From Candidatus Hydrothermarchaeum profundi (GTDB lineage: Archaea; Hydrothermarchaeota; Hydrothermarchaeia; Hydrothermarchaeales; Hydrothermarchaeaceae): 64,000 bases of DNA. A program made the position numbers and the translations under genes. This document shows, piece by piece, positions 14,542 to 23,179 of this stretch (position 1 is its first letter; each line of letters begins with the position of its first letter). Location of the stretch: positions 1,146,989 to 1,210,988 of the forward strand of contig MTMF02000009.1 of assembly GCA_002011125.2 (NCBI GenBank). Reading direction: 5' to 3'. The notes below the pieces were generated by a model. The model ran no database searches and had not been told where the DNA came from. It saw only the letters and a program-made list of their open reading frames with translations.

Positions 14542-15603
14542 TTAGGCCTTCCCAAATTTTCTTGAAGCATTTACCATTGCATAAAGGTTTTTAAAAGGAG
14601 TCTGCGAGTGGAGACCACAACTACTAGAGACTATATAACTATACTTCCCAGCTTTATTGATGCAGTTTTTGACGTTCTCTTCAACATCTCGTTCAGACCC
14701 CTTGTGGAGAGTGCCCACAGAGACGTTTCCGAAAAGAGCGACTTTATTTCCAACTTCTTTCATTGCTTTATTAAGATCTACTGACTCATCTACACTCAAG
14801 CAAACTGCCCCAGTCTTTGCGAGGTCTTTGAGTATAGGGGAAGTGTCTCCACATATGTGTATAATAACTTCCCCCCCGTACTTCCTTAGAGCGCTACAAA
14901 CTTTTTTTTCATAAGGATATGCGAACTCCCTATAATGTTTTGGTGAGATAACTTGCGATGCTGCAGAAGGATCTTCGATCATGATTCCGTGAGTACCTAT
15001 ATCTATTTGCTTCTTCCCGATCTCTATAGCAGCCTCAGCCATGAAATTTAAGAGCTTGTGAACTTCATTTTTTCTTATACTCATATCCAGCATGAAGTTT
15101 TCCATACCTCGAATCCATTCAGCGGCATAATGAAATGGTGCAGGCACTTTACTGCAGATATATACCTCCCCCTTAGTTATCTTAAGTAGTTCTTGCAGGG
15201 GCTCCCACCTTTCTTCATTATCTGTGTCGGGCATTTTTAATTCGTCTAGCTGTGAATAGTCACTTATAGCAGGTTCCCTCACAGCAGGTCCTCCATTAAG
15301 AGGTATCTTAAGCTTAGTTCCCCACTCAGTTGGCAATACCGCATATCCATCAATTATTTTTAAGCTCTTACGTTCCTCTTTGGTAATTCCTTGTATTGGC
15401 TGATGATTGAATATCCAGTCGTATCCGTACTTCCTCTGTGCTTTTAACTGTCCTTTTACGTAGAGTTCATTATTAGTAACGTATTCCCAAGGCTTTACTC
15501 CTAAAACTTTAGAGGCATGAGGGACATTGACCATTGGGGCTACCGGTAGATAATCTAGTGAATCTCCTTCTAACGCAGCTCTGAATCTTTCAACAGATTT
15601 CAT
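14542..15603 (-). CDS. UroD-type corrinoid methyltransferase (MtaA/MtbA-like)
   Basis: This 353-residue protein of the uroporphyrinogen decarboxylase superfamily has the zinc set of methylcobamide methyltransferases: H249-x-C251 in IIHICGD and C329 in SSSCGLH. MtaA/MtbA proteins move a methyl group from a corrinoid protein to coenzyme M; other UroD-type members demethylate substrates onto corrinoid proteins. Its start overlaps the corrinoid-protein stop by 4 bp (ATGA), so the two are partners. Two AAA genes follow. Whether coenzyme M or another thiol is the acceptor cannot be said. Confidence 0.85.
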   Translation of the reverse strand: MKSVERFRAALEGDSLDYLPVAPMVNVPHASKVLGVKPWEYVTNNELYVKGQLKAQRKYGYDWIFNHQPIQGITKEERKSLKIIDGYAVLPTEWGTKLKIPLNGGPAVREPAISDYSQLDELKMPDTDNEERWEPLQELLKITKGEVYICSKVPAPFHYAAEWIRGMENFMLDMSIRKNEVHKLLNFMAEAAIEIGKKQIDIGTHGIMIEDPSAASQVISPKHYREFAYPYEKKVCSALRKYGGEVIIHICGDTSPILKDLAKTGAVCLSVDESVDLNKAMKEVGNKVALFGNVSVGTLHKGSERDVEENVKNCINKAGKYSYIVSSSCGLHSQTPFKNLYAMVNASRKFGKA

Positions 15604-16226
15604 TTCTTCTCCCTCATGATCCTCTCGCAGAGAAGTACTGCTTTTCTAGCGTCACTGCCATAACCTTGGACACCAAGCTCTTTTGCATACTCTTCAGTAG
15701 CGGCAGCTCCCCCAATAATAAAAGCATATTTTTCCCTTAAACCATGTTTTTCGAATTCTTCTATTACCCTTTTCATCCCCTCAATAGTGGTGGTCATCAT
15801 TGCGGATAATCCTACAATATCCGCCCTGAACTCTTTTGCCTTCTCTACGAAGTCTATGGCAGGTATATCTCTTCCAATATTGTACACCTTAAAGCCTGCT
15901 CCTTCTAAGAACATTGCTACGAGGTTCTTTCCTATATCATGAACATCGCCTTCGACACTTCCTATTACTATTCTTCCTGTGGCCTCTGATTTTTCATAGT
16001 CTAATAGAGGCTTAAGGATATCAAGGCCTCTCTGCATAGCATAAGCAGATAATAATGTTTCAGGAACATAGTACTCTTTTTTCTCAAATTTTTCTCCTAC
16101 TATCTCCATGCCTGAGATCATTTCTCTGAGGATTTCCTCAGGTTTAAGGCCATTATCAAGAGAGTTTCTAATGAGAGTTTCTATGTTATCTATATCCCCA
16201 TTAATGACGGCTTCTTTAATGGACAT
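15600..16226 (-). CDS. Methyltransferase cognate corrinoid protein (MtaC/MtbC-like)
   Basis: This 208-residue protein has an N-terminal helical cap (1-85) and a cobalamin-binding Rossmann domain. The lower-ligand motif is D94-x-H96-x2-G99 in VEGDVHDIGKN, followed by VYNIGRDIP and an IIGGAA stretch near 170. The cobalamin cobalt would shuttle a methyl group between two methyltransferases. Both flanking genes encode UroD-type methyltransferases, and the downstream one overlaps by 4 bp. No MtaB/MtbB/MttB-type substrate methyltransferase is present, so either one of the UroD proteins takes the methyl from the substrate or that subunit is encoded elsewhere. Confidence 0.92.
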   Translation of the reverse strand: MSIKEAVINGDIDNIETLIRNSLDNGLKPEEILREMISGMEIVGEKFEKKEYYVPETLLSAYAMQRGLDILKPLLDYEKSEATGRIVIGSVEGDVHDIGKNLVAMFLEGAGFKVYNIGRDIPAIDFVEKAKEFRADIVGLSAMMTTTIEGMKRVIEEFEKHGLREKYAFIIGGAAATEEYAKELGVQGYGSDARKAVLLCERIMREKK

Positions 16227-16341
16227 TCTACACCTGAATTCTACTTATTATTAACAATGGAAAAAGCTGCTATTGGTCTCTCTCCTTCCATTCTTATATA
16301 CTTTTTATATTTTCCCGTTAATATGTAAATTTATAAGATTA

Positions 16342-17358
16342 TTAGCGTCTTGTATTGTAGGAGACTTTCACCATCTCTGTTATATTTTCTTCTCTAGCAC
16401 TTCGTGGGACTACGCATCCAGAACTTAGGACTACCCTTTCCTGTAGTTCCACGACTTTCTCAGAGATTTTTCTAATTTCTGATGGAGTGCCTCTAAAGAG
16501 TAGATTGGAAGGTACATTTCCCCATGCAGGTATTTTTTCCCAGACTAATTTTATGTCAGTCATTTCATCGAAACTCAAGCAACTCGCTCCGGTTCTACTC
16601 ACATCGTCTAGTATTTTACTGATATCTCCGCATATATGGAGTATTACTGGTACATCCTTTGTTATTTCTTTTATAAGTCTGCGTTCATATTTGAAGACAA
16701 ATTTTCGGTAATCTTCAGGGGAAATTAGTGATGAAGAAGCTGATGAATCTGGTATAAAAATCGCATGTGCTCCTACTTCAATCTGAGCTTTGGCGATTTC
16801 TAGGCAGCGATCAAGTGAAAAATCGAGTAGTTTTAAGATAAAATCTCTATCTTTTTTCATCTCTACCAAAAATTTTTCAAGAGGATATAAGAAGGTTGAA
16901 GCAAAAGTAAATGGAGCTCTAGTTGTACCGCAAACAAAATCTTCTTTTTCAAGCATATATCTTAGCGGCGCCGTCCTTTCTTTTGAGAATTGATCTGGGA
17001 TATTAATTTTGTCAAGCTCTTCCTTGCTTTTTAACGCAGGCTCTAAAGTTTGAGGCGACCCATGGGAAGATAGCAGTATCTTAGTTCCTAACTCTAACTG
17101 TAGAATAACTCTATCGTCTTGGTAAATTACATTTTTCCTCTCCCACTTGGTGATTCCTTGAAACGGTTGATGAGCCCAGACCCAATCATACCCATGATGA
17201 CGTTTACATGCAATCTGGGCTTCTGCATATTTTTTATTATCCAACACATACTCTTGGGGACTAATACCATATATTTTTGAAGCATAACCAGAGGTTATTA
17301 GAGGCGCAACCGGGACTCTCTCAACTTTCTTGCCTGTGAGGGTTTCTAGTATATTCAT
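16342..17358 (-). CDS. UroD-type corrinoid methyltransferase (second paralog)
   Basis: This 338-residue relative of the protein at 14542-15603 has the zinc ligands H241-x-C243 (ILHICGD) and C315 (SSGCVVP). It also shares the opening DWVWAHQPFQGITKWERK with DWIFNHQPIQGITKEERK in its paralog. It is first in the leftward operon; a 115-bp gap before the corrinoid gene may hold a second promoter. The two paralogs could work in opposite directions, one loading and one unloading the corrinoid protein. Assigning which is which is inference. Confidence 0.85.
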   Translation of the reverse strand: MNILETLTGKKVERVPVAPLITSGYASKIYGISPQEYVLDNKKYAEAQIACKRHHGYDWVWAHQPFQGITKWERKNVIYQDDRVILQLELGTKILLSSHGSPQTLEPALKSKEELDKINIPDQFSKERTAPLRYMLEKEDFVCGTTRAPFTFASTFLYPLEKFLVEMKKDRDFILKLLDFSLDRCLEIAKAQIEVGAHAIFIPDSSASSSLISPEDYRKFVFKYERRLIKEITKDVPVILHICGDISKILDDVSRTGASCLSFDEMTDIKLVWEKIPAWGNVPSNLLFRGTPSEIRKISEKVVELQERVVLSSGCVVPRSAREENITEMVKVSYNTRR

Positions 17359-17418
17359 TCTAACTGGAATTTGCTACAAAATTATTTAAACATTTATCAG
17401 CGCAATTATTTCGGAGAA

Positions 17419-18336
17419 ATGATAGAAGTAAGTAAGGTTTCAAAAAGCTTTGGTGGTTATAGTGCAGTAAAAGATGTTAGCTTTAATGTTGAGGAGGGGG
17501 AGATATTTGGGATTTTAGGTCCTAATGGTGCAGGTAAAACCACTCTGATATCAATGCTTTCTACTGCTATAATACCTGACTCAGGGGAAATTACAATATT
17601 CGGCCTAGATGTATCTACTCATGCAAAGGAGATTAGAAGATCTATCGGGGTTATTTTTCAGAATTCAAGTCTAGATGATAAACTAACATGCAGAGAAAAT
17701 CTTTGGATAAGCGCATCTCTTTATGGAGTATCTAGAGTGGAAAGGCTAAAGAGAATACAAGAAAAGCTGGAGTTAGTCGGTCTTGACGAGTGGGAGAATA
17801 CCCTCGTAAAGAAGTTGTCTTGGGGAATGAAAAGACGTCTTGAGATAGCTAGAGCCTTGATCTCGAACCCTAAAGTTCTTCTGATGGATGAGCCTACCTT
17901 AGGTCTTGATCCAAAGGCGAGATTTGATTTATGGGAGCATTTAGAGAATCTTGGGGTAACTGTTGTTTTGTCTACTAATTATATGGAAGAGGCAGATAGG
18001 CTTTGTAATAAAATTGCTTTAATGGATGCGGGAAGATTAGTTGCTATAGATACGCCACAGGATCTTAAAAACACTATTAAGGGCGATGCTATAACCTTGA
18101 GAGTGAGAGACTATAAAAAGATAGCTTCAAAATTAAAGGAAGAATATGCTAGTCTAAAAGTGGTTGGGGAAAAAATAATCATATATACTGGTGGGGGAGA
18201 GGGGGAAGTTTCTAGGCTGGTTAGGAGGATAGGGGAAGACTTAGTATCTATAGAGATGAGGCAGCCAAATCTTAACGATGTATTCCTTGAGTATACTGGA
18301 AAAGAGCTTAGGAGTCCAGAGTTGAATGAACATTGA
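17419..18336 (+). CDS. ABC transporter ATP-binding protein, DrrA/ABC-2 type
   Basis: This 305-residue ATPase is counted from ATG 17419 (MIEVSKVSKSFGG), which has GGAG just upstream and fits the family start. Walker A is GPNGAGKTT (34-42) and Walker B is LLMDEPT (154-160). The signature reads LSWGM (133-137) instead of LSGGM, and the switch histidine is Asn187 (STNYMEEA where the paralog at 30945 has TSHYMEEA). Both changes usually reduce hydrolysis. It is paired with the permease that starts 11 bp before its stop. DrrA-type systems export drugs or lipids; the substrate is unknown. Confidence 0.88.
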   Translation: MIEVSKVSKSFGGYSAVKDVSFNVEEGEIFGILGPNGAGKTTLISMLSTAIIPDSGEITIFGLDVSTHAKEIRRSIGVIFQNSSLDDKLTCRENLWISASLYGVSRVERLKRIQEKLELVGLDEWENTLVKKLSWGMKRRLEIARALISNPKVLLMDEPTLGLDPKARFDLWEHLENLGVTVVLSTNYMEEADRLCNKIALMDAGRLVAIDTPQDLKNTIKGDAITLRVRDYKKIASKLKEEYASLKVVGEKIIIYTGGGEGEVSRLVRRIGEDLVSIEMRQPNLNDVFLEYTGKELRSPELNEH

Positions 18337-19084
18337 AATTATAAGTACAATATGGATTAGGGAACTTAAGCGGTATTTTCGCGAGCGAGGGCAATTTTTG
18401 AGTACTATCTTTATATCTTTGCTCTGGCTCCTAATCTTCGGGATTGGGATAGGTTCGATGAGAGTAGGTCGATTGTCAAATTATCAGTCCTTTATTTATC
18501 CAGGAGTTATAGGTATGGCATTATTGGTGACTTCGATTAGGTCTGGTATAACAATAATAAGGGATAAGGAACTCGGATTTATCAATTTTCTTCTTATAGC
18601 CCCTGTATCAAGGAGTACTATCCTCATTGGCAAGACAATGGGGGCTATAACTATCACGTTGATCCAAGGTTTAATACTACTTGGGCTATCTTTTGTGGTA
18701 AATGTTGGTCTAAGTCTTTCAGCTGTGGCGTCTTCGATAGTTATTATGGCTCTAATGAGTATAGGGCTTGTTAGTATAGGGCAGGTGATAGCTTCTAGAA
18801 TGGAATCATTTGAAGGGTTCAATATGTTCATGAGTCTTTTAATAATGCCTATGTTTTTTTTAAGCGGGGCTTTATTTCCTATTAAGGGCCTCCCCGAGTG
18901 GCTGAGGATACTTAGTTATCTGAATCCCCTTACCTACGGTGTTGACGCTTTAAGAATAGTACTGATAGGTTCAGATTTCGCAGTTTTAGATTTGGTGGGA
19001 GATGTAATAATACTATTTTTCTTTTCTTTGATTATGCAGTTCTTTGCTTTAGTAGCTTTTAAAAAAATGGATATATTACCATAA
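18326..19084 (+). CDS. ABC-2 type transporter permease
   Basis: This 252-residue membrane protein has about six transmembrane segments and the ABC-2 family end pattern FFLSGALFPIKGLPEWLRILSYLNPLTYGVDALR. It overlaps its ATPase gene by 11 bp and ends 1 bp before a convergent gene. It resembles the permease at 30199-30948, so the window holds two related ABC exporters. It would form the pore as a dimer with the ATPase at 17419. The substrate is unknown. Confidence 0.9.
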   Translation: MNIEIISTIWIRELKRYFRERGQFLSTIFISLLWLLIFGIGIGSMRVGRLSNYQSFIYPGVIGMALLVTSIRSGITIIRDKELGFINFLLIAPVSRSTILIGKTMGAITITLIQGLILLGLSFVVNVGLSLSAVASSIVIMALMSIGLVSIGQVIASRMESFEGFNMFMSLLIMPMFFLSGALFPIKGLPEWLRILSYLNPLTYGVDALRIVLIGSDFAVLDLVGDVIILFFFSLIMQFFALVAFKKMDILP

Positions 19085-19085
19085 G

Positions 19086-21038
19086 TTACTTAGAGAGATT
19101 AGATTCTCTCGTAACTCCCGGTAATGTAAAAGTTCCTTCCTTATATGCTAGCCTAGCAAATAAGTTGGGGTCAGGTACTTTCTCCAGATGCCACAGGAAA
19201 ATGTTATCATACAATAGATCGCTTGCAAGATCATGAACTACTTGAGCCTTGGAAGGTAACATCCCCATTCCTTGTAGCTTCATCATCATAGGGATCCTAT
19301 TCAGCGACCTTCCTCTATACTGGCTTCTTCTAGCTTCTAGGTATTCATCTGCAGAAAGACCCCTCGCCGCCCTCGCATATGCTTCCAACCATAACTTCTT
19401 CTCGGAAAATCCTCCGCTAAGTTTTTTGGCTTCCTCGACAGATGTAAGCTTTTCTAGATTATCCAGCAAAATAAAGCCTCGTATGTAGGTCCCCGTTAAC
19501 TCTTTAAGAGTCATAAAGTCCGGTTTTTGGATTAGTGATTTTTCAAGCTCTTGTCCTTTAACTACATTTTCTGTTAGATTAGTTAAGAAAATATCAAGAG
19601 GGGGGGTTGTAGCCTTTTCAGCCTCTTCTTTAATAATATCGACATCCACATCCAAGTAAAGTGGTCTATCTTTTATCATGTCTGAAAGAAATCTTGTTTT
19701 CTGAAGTTGGAATGCTTTCCTCTGACTACCTACCAATCTAAAATTCACTCCATCCACTAGGAATATGTGTCCCGTAGGGGTCCCATCTTCAATAATATCG
19801 AAGATATAGTTTGGTTCTCCATCATAATAATAAGGACCTCTTACGATTATTCCTTCGCCTTCTAATAGGAGGGGATATCCCTTCAAGACATCTCTAGCGG
19901 TCTCCAAGTCGATACCACCTGCTTTTATCGTTATGTCTACCGTATCTACATTTTTTATCTTATGGGATATCAGTTCCATTGGAGAGGGTACACGGAATTC
20001 ATCCGACGAGGCATAAGATTGAGAAGTAAATCCCAGAGTTATTGCTCCGATCACAAGTAGGGCTATAATAAACATTGGCCGTCTCCTCGTTAATATCAGC
20101 ACCGATATAGCCAATAGGATAATGATAGTAGGGCCACATACGGCTTTTCCACTTTCAGCTACTTTTTGAACACCAAGGCGTTTTTTTGCATTTTCAATTT
20201 CAGGAAGATAGTCATATGATAGAATATCTTTCCTTAAAGATATCTCACTATCTAGTATTTTCGCATTCTCTCCTACAAGCTCTACTTCCCTTAGAATACT
20301 CTCTTTAGTAACTACTATATCCCACTTCTCCCTAATAGTAGTACCTGGAGGATACTCTTCTAATTCCCCCGTGAACACCTTTAAATCTAGTCCCAGTTGT
20401 AAGTAATCCGAGAATACTTTGTCATATGCTTCAATTAGTTTTTGAAATCCTTCATATGAGTACTTACCTGTTGCTGAGGATTCATGGATTTCTATTAAGA
20501 GGTTAGGGGGCGTTCTGCTGTACCTGAAGGTGTAAGAATCTTCAGGATAAAGTATAGAGTTGGTAATTCTACTTACTTCGGCAATATCTTCTGCGAGTTT
20601 CTCATAGTCTGTCAGGAAAGTTTCTAATTGTACTCTCTCCTCGTCTGTTAAGGTTGAAAAACTGGCGAAGTTTCTCACATTTTGTGTTTCATATTTTGCT
20701 GCAAGAGGTATCTTTGTATAATCTCCTATAGCATAGAATAACGGATCCCAGAGAGTCAGAGTTTTAAGGTCTCTTGTTGCGAACACTTTTCGCATGACTT
20801 CTGCATCGGTAACGAACTGTGATTTTAATTCATCATAAACTAACGACCCCTTCTTCTCCCCCATTAGCATATAATCAGCTATGAAATAGGGGTTGTTATC
20901 AACGTAAAACGGTCCCTCTATTAAAATAGCCTCTCCATTAGAGTATTTAGTTGCGGATTCTCTTACTTCGTTTGGTGATGCATATACGGGAGATATCAGT
21001 AAAATAACAGCCAATAATGTACAAAGTACTTTCATCAT
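19086..21038 (-). CDS. Unknown exported membrane protein with internal duplication
   Basis: This is a 650-residue protein of no family I recognise. It has a signal peptide (LLAVILLISPVYA), a first extracellular half (about 20-295), two close hydrophobic segments (about 305-345), then a second half. The halves are related: IEGPFYVDNNPYFIADYM near residue 40 matches VRGPYYYDGEPNYIFDII near 400, each followed by a short loop and a QFV/NFRLV strand. So an ancestral domain was duplicated around a transmembrane hairpin. Its gene is divergent (54 bp) from a sensor kinase and convergent with an ABC exporter. It could be a surface sensor or an adaptor of either; this is unproven. Confidence 0.7.
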   Translation of the reverse strand: MMKVLCTLLAVILLISPVYASPNEVRESATKYSNGEAILIEGPFYVDNNPYFIADYMLMGEKKGSLVYDELKSQFVTDAEVMRKVFATRDLKTLTLWDPLFYAIGDYTKIPLAAKYETQNVRNFASFSTLTDEERVQLETFLTDYEKLAEDIAEVSRITNSILYPEDSYTFRYSRTPPNLLIEIHESSATGKYSYEGFQKLIEAYDKVFSDYLQLGLDLKVFTGELEEYPPGTTIREKWDIVVTKESILREVELVGENAKILDSEISLRKDILSYDYLPEIENAKKRLGVQKVAESGKAVCGPTIIILLAISVLILTRRRPMFIIALLVIGAITLGFTSQSYASSDEFRVPSPMELISHKIKNVDTVDITIKAGGIDLETARDVLKGYPLLLEGEGIIVRGPYYYDGEPNYIFDIIEDGTPTGHIFLVDGVNFRLVGSQRKAFQLQKTRFLSDMIKDRPLYLDVDVDIIKEEAEKATTPPLDIFLTNLTENVVKGQELEKSLIQKPDFMTLKELTGTYIRGFILLDNLEKLTSVEEAKKLSGGFSEKKLWLEAYARAARGLSADEYLEARRSQYRGRSLNRIPMMMKLQGMGMLPSKAQVVHDLASDLLYDNIFLWHLEKVPDPNLFARLAYKEGTFTLPGVTRESNLSK

Positions 21039-21092
21039 CTTTCAATTTTAAAAATTATATTTAAATAAGTTTGTGGAAAAGTATATAATATA

Positions 21093-23174
21093 ATGAAAGA
21101 AACAAGCCGTCCCCCTCTCTTAGAGGGCGATGAGAATTTCTCGAACATTGACTATTTTAATGCACTCATATCCAACATGGCAGACGGAATTATGCTTATT
21201 AATAAAAATTATATCATAACAGAGGCTAACCCCGCAGCTTGTAGGTTATTGAGGCTTAATAGGAAGGATGTAATAGGAAAGAATTGTTACACTGTATCTC
21301 ACAAAAGGACGAGACGTTGTTTTCCTACTAGAAATTGTCCTGTGAAAAAAGTCTTTGAAAGTTCTAAGCCCTGTAGAGTTGTTCACAAACATTTTGATGC
21401 TGCAGGGAATCCCTTTATTGTAGAGTTAACAGCGTCTCCTCTCTTCGGTAAAAACGGGGAAGTTATTCAAGTATTGGAAATTTCGAGGGATATTACGGAG
21501 AGAATGAAAATTGAACAGAAACTTGAGAAGTATAGTAAAGAGCTTGAAAAAAGGGTAGTAGAGAGGACGAAAATTATACAAAAACATGCAGAAGAGCTGG
21601 CTTTACTTCAGAAAGTGAATAATGCAATTAATAGAGCACTACCCCTAGAAAAAGTCCTTCAAATAGTCGTTGATGGGTTAACGTCTTCTTTTGAATACGA
21701 TGCCAGTGGCATTACCCTTCTCGATAAGAATAAAAGATATTTATATTCAATTGCAGTTTCATCTAGCTTGGATCTAATTAGGAAAGTAGAAGACTTTACC
21801 GGCATGACTCTTAAAGATTACAGGACTCCTCTTTTTGAAGGTAGCATATATAAAAAGCTAGTAGAGTATAAAGAGCCTCTTTTCACAGAGAACATAGTTA
21901 AAGTTTTTGAGCATTTTACGGATAATAAAGATCTTAGAGTCCTCGCTGAGGGTATAGCTGAGATAACAGGATTCAAGTCTGCTATCGGGGTCCCTCTAAC
22001 TGCGGGCGATAAGGTTATAGGTATACTTGGAGTAGCAAGTTCAAAAAAGCTTACTGAAGAAGATGTTGAAAGACTTAAGAGAATTGCTTCTCAGTCGGGT
22101 ATAGCGATTGAGAAGGCCAAACTTGAAAATGAGATAAGGGAATCTGAAAAAAAATTCCATAGTATTTTTGAGTTTGCATATGATGGGATTTTCTTAATCA
22201 ATGAGGAGGGGGCTTTTACTATGGTTAATAAGAAAGCATGCCAGATGACGGGTTTTTCAAAGGAAGAGCTGCTTAAAATGGATATAAGAGAGCTTATCAT
22301 GGAGGAAGATTTCAATACTTTTAATTTTAATAAAGGGGAAGATTTCGTAAATGAAACAAAAATTAGGAGAAAGAATGGAGAATTCATTTTCGTAGAGCAA
22401 AGCATAGCACCAATTGTAATAGGAGGTAAAAAATACTATCAGATTATTGCAAGGGACATTACTGAAAAGAAAAAGTTAGAAAAAGAAAAAGAGAAGCTAG
22501 TAAGGCAATTATACCAAGCTGATAAACTTGCTTCTATTGGTCTACTAGCTGCGGGGGTTGCCCATAGCATTAACAATCCTTTAACTTCTATATCTCTGAA
22601 TGCTGAAATTCTAAAAAGAAAAATTAAAGATAGGGATATAAAAAAGAAAATAGAGACAATTGAAGAGCAAGTAAATATAGTTGCTTCAATTACAAAGAGT
22701 CTCTTAGATTTTTCTATGGAAATAAGATCGGAAGATAAAATGGTAGATTTAAATGAAATTATTAAAAAAGACCTTGAAACATTATCTTTTTCATTAAAAG
22801 AAATATATGTATACAAAGACCTTGGAAAAATACCTAAAATAAAGGGGAATGCAAGTAAGCTACATCAGCTATTCATGAACTTATTCATGAATTCAATTCA
22901 TGCGATGCCTACTGGTGGGAACTTAAAAGTTTCAACTGTAAAAGAGGGGGTTAATGTTATAGTCACAGTATCAGATACTGGGCAGGGTATACCCAAGGAA
23001 TATTTGTCTAAGATCTTTGATCCCTTCTTCACTACAAAGGAAGTTGGAGAGGGTACTGGACTAGGGCTGAGCATATGTCATGGAATTGTTAAAGAGCATG
23101 GTGGAGTGATAGATGTTGAAAGCGAGTTGGGAAAAGGCACGACTTTCAAAATAAGGTTTCCTGTAAGGAGCTAA
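21093..23174 (+). CDS. PAS-GAF-PAS sensor histidine kinase
   Basis: This 693-residue soluble kinase has a first PAS domain (about 20-140), a short coiled coil, a GAF domain (about 165-345), a second PAS domain (about 350-465), a HisKA dimerisation helix and a HATPase_c domain (N box LHQLFMNLFMNSIHAM, G boxes DTGQGIP and GEGTGLGLS). The phosphoacceptor is H491 in VAHSINNPL. The residue after it, normally Glu or Asp, is Ser, which may affect phosphotransfer. It has no membrane segment, so it should sense cytoplasmic redox, gas or small-molecule signals. The response-regulator gene follows after 5 bp. Confidence 0.93.
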   Translation: MKETSRPPLLEGDENFSNIDYFNALISNMADGIMLINKNYIITEANPAACRLLRLNRKDVIGKNCYTVSHKRTRRCFPTRNCPVKKVFESSKPCRVVHKHFDAAGNPFIVELTASPLFGKNGEVIQVLEISRDITERMKIEQKLEKYSKELEKRVVERTKIIQKHAEELALLQKVNNAINRALPLEKVLQIVVDGLTSSFEYDASGITLLDKNKRYLYSIAVSSSLDLIRKVEDFTGMTLKDYRTPLFEGSIYKKLVEYKEPLFTENIVKVFEHFTDNKDLRVLAEGIAEITGFKSAIGVPLTAGDKVIGILGVASSKKLTEEDVERLKRIASQSGIAIEKAKLENEIRESEKKFHSIFEFAYDGIFLINEEGAFTMVNKKACQMTGFSKEELLKMDIRELIMEEDFNTFNFNKGEDFVNETKIRRKNGEFIFVEQSIAPIVIGGKKYYQIIARDITEKKKLEKEKEKLVRQLYQADKLASIGLLAAGVAHSINNPLTSISLNAEILKRKIKDRDIKKKIETIEEQVNIVASITKSLLDFSMEIRSEDKMVDLNEIIKKDLETLSFSLKEIYVYKDLGKIPKIKGNASKLHQLFMNLFMNSIHAMPTGGNLKVSTVKEGVNVIVTVSDTGQGIPKEYLSKIFDPFFTTKEVGEGTGLGLSICHGIVKEHGGVIDVESELGKGTTFKIRFPVRS

Positions 23175-23179
23175 ATTAG

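Noticed and set aside
17405-17421. Short inverted repeat ATTTC-GGA-GAAAT at the start of the ABC ATPase gene, resembling the start-codon palindromes at 7294 and 11901
   Set aside because: Arms are only 5 bp with a 3-bp loop; expected often by chance in AT-rich DNA.
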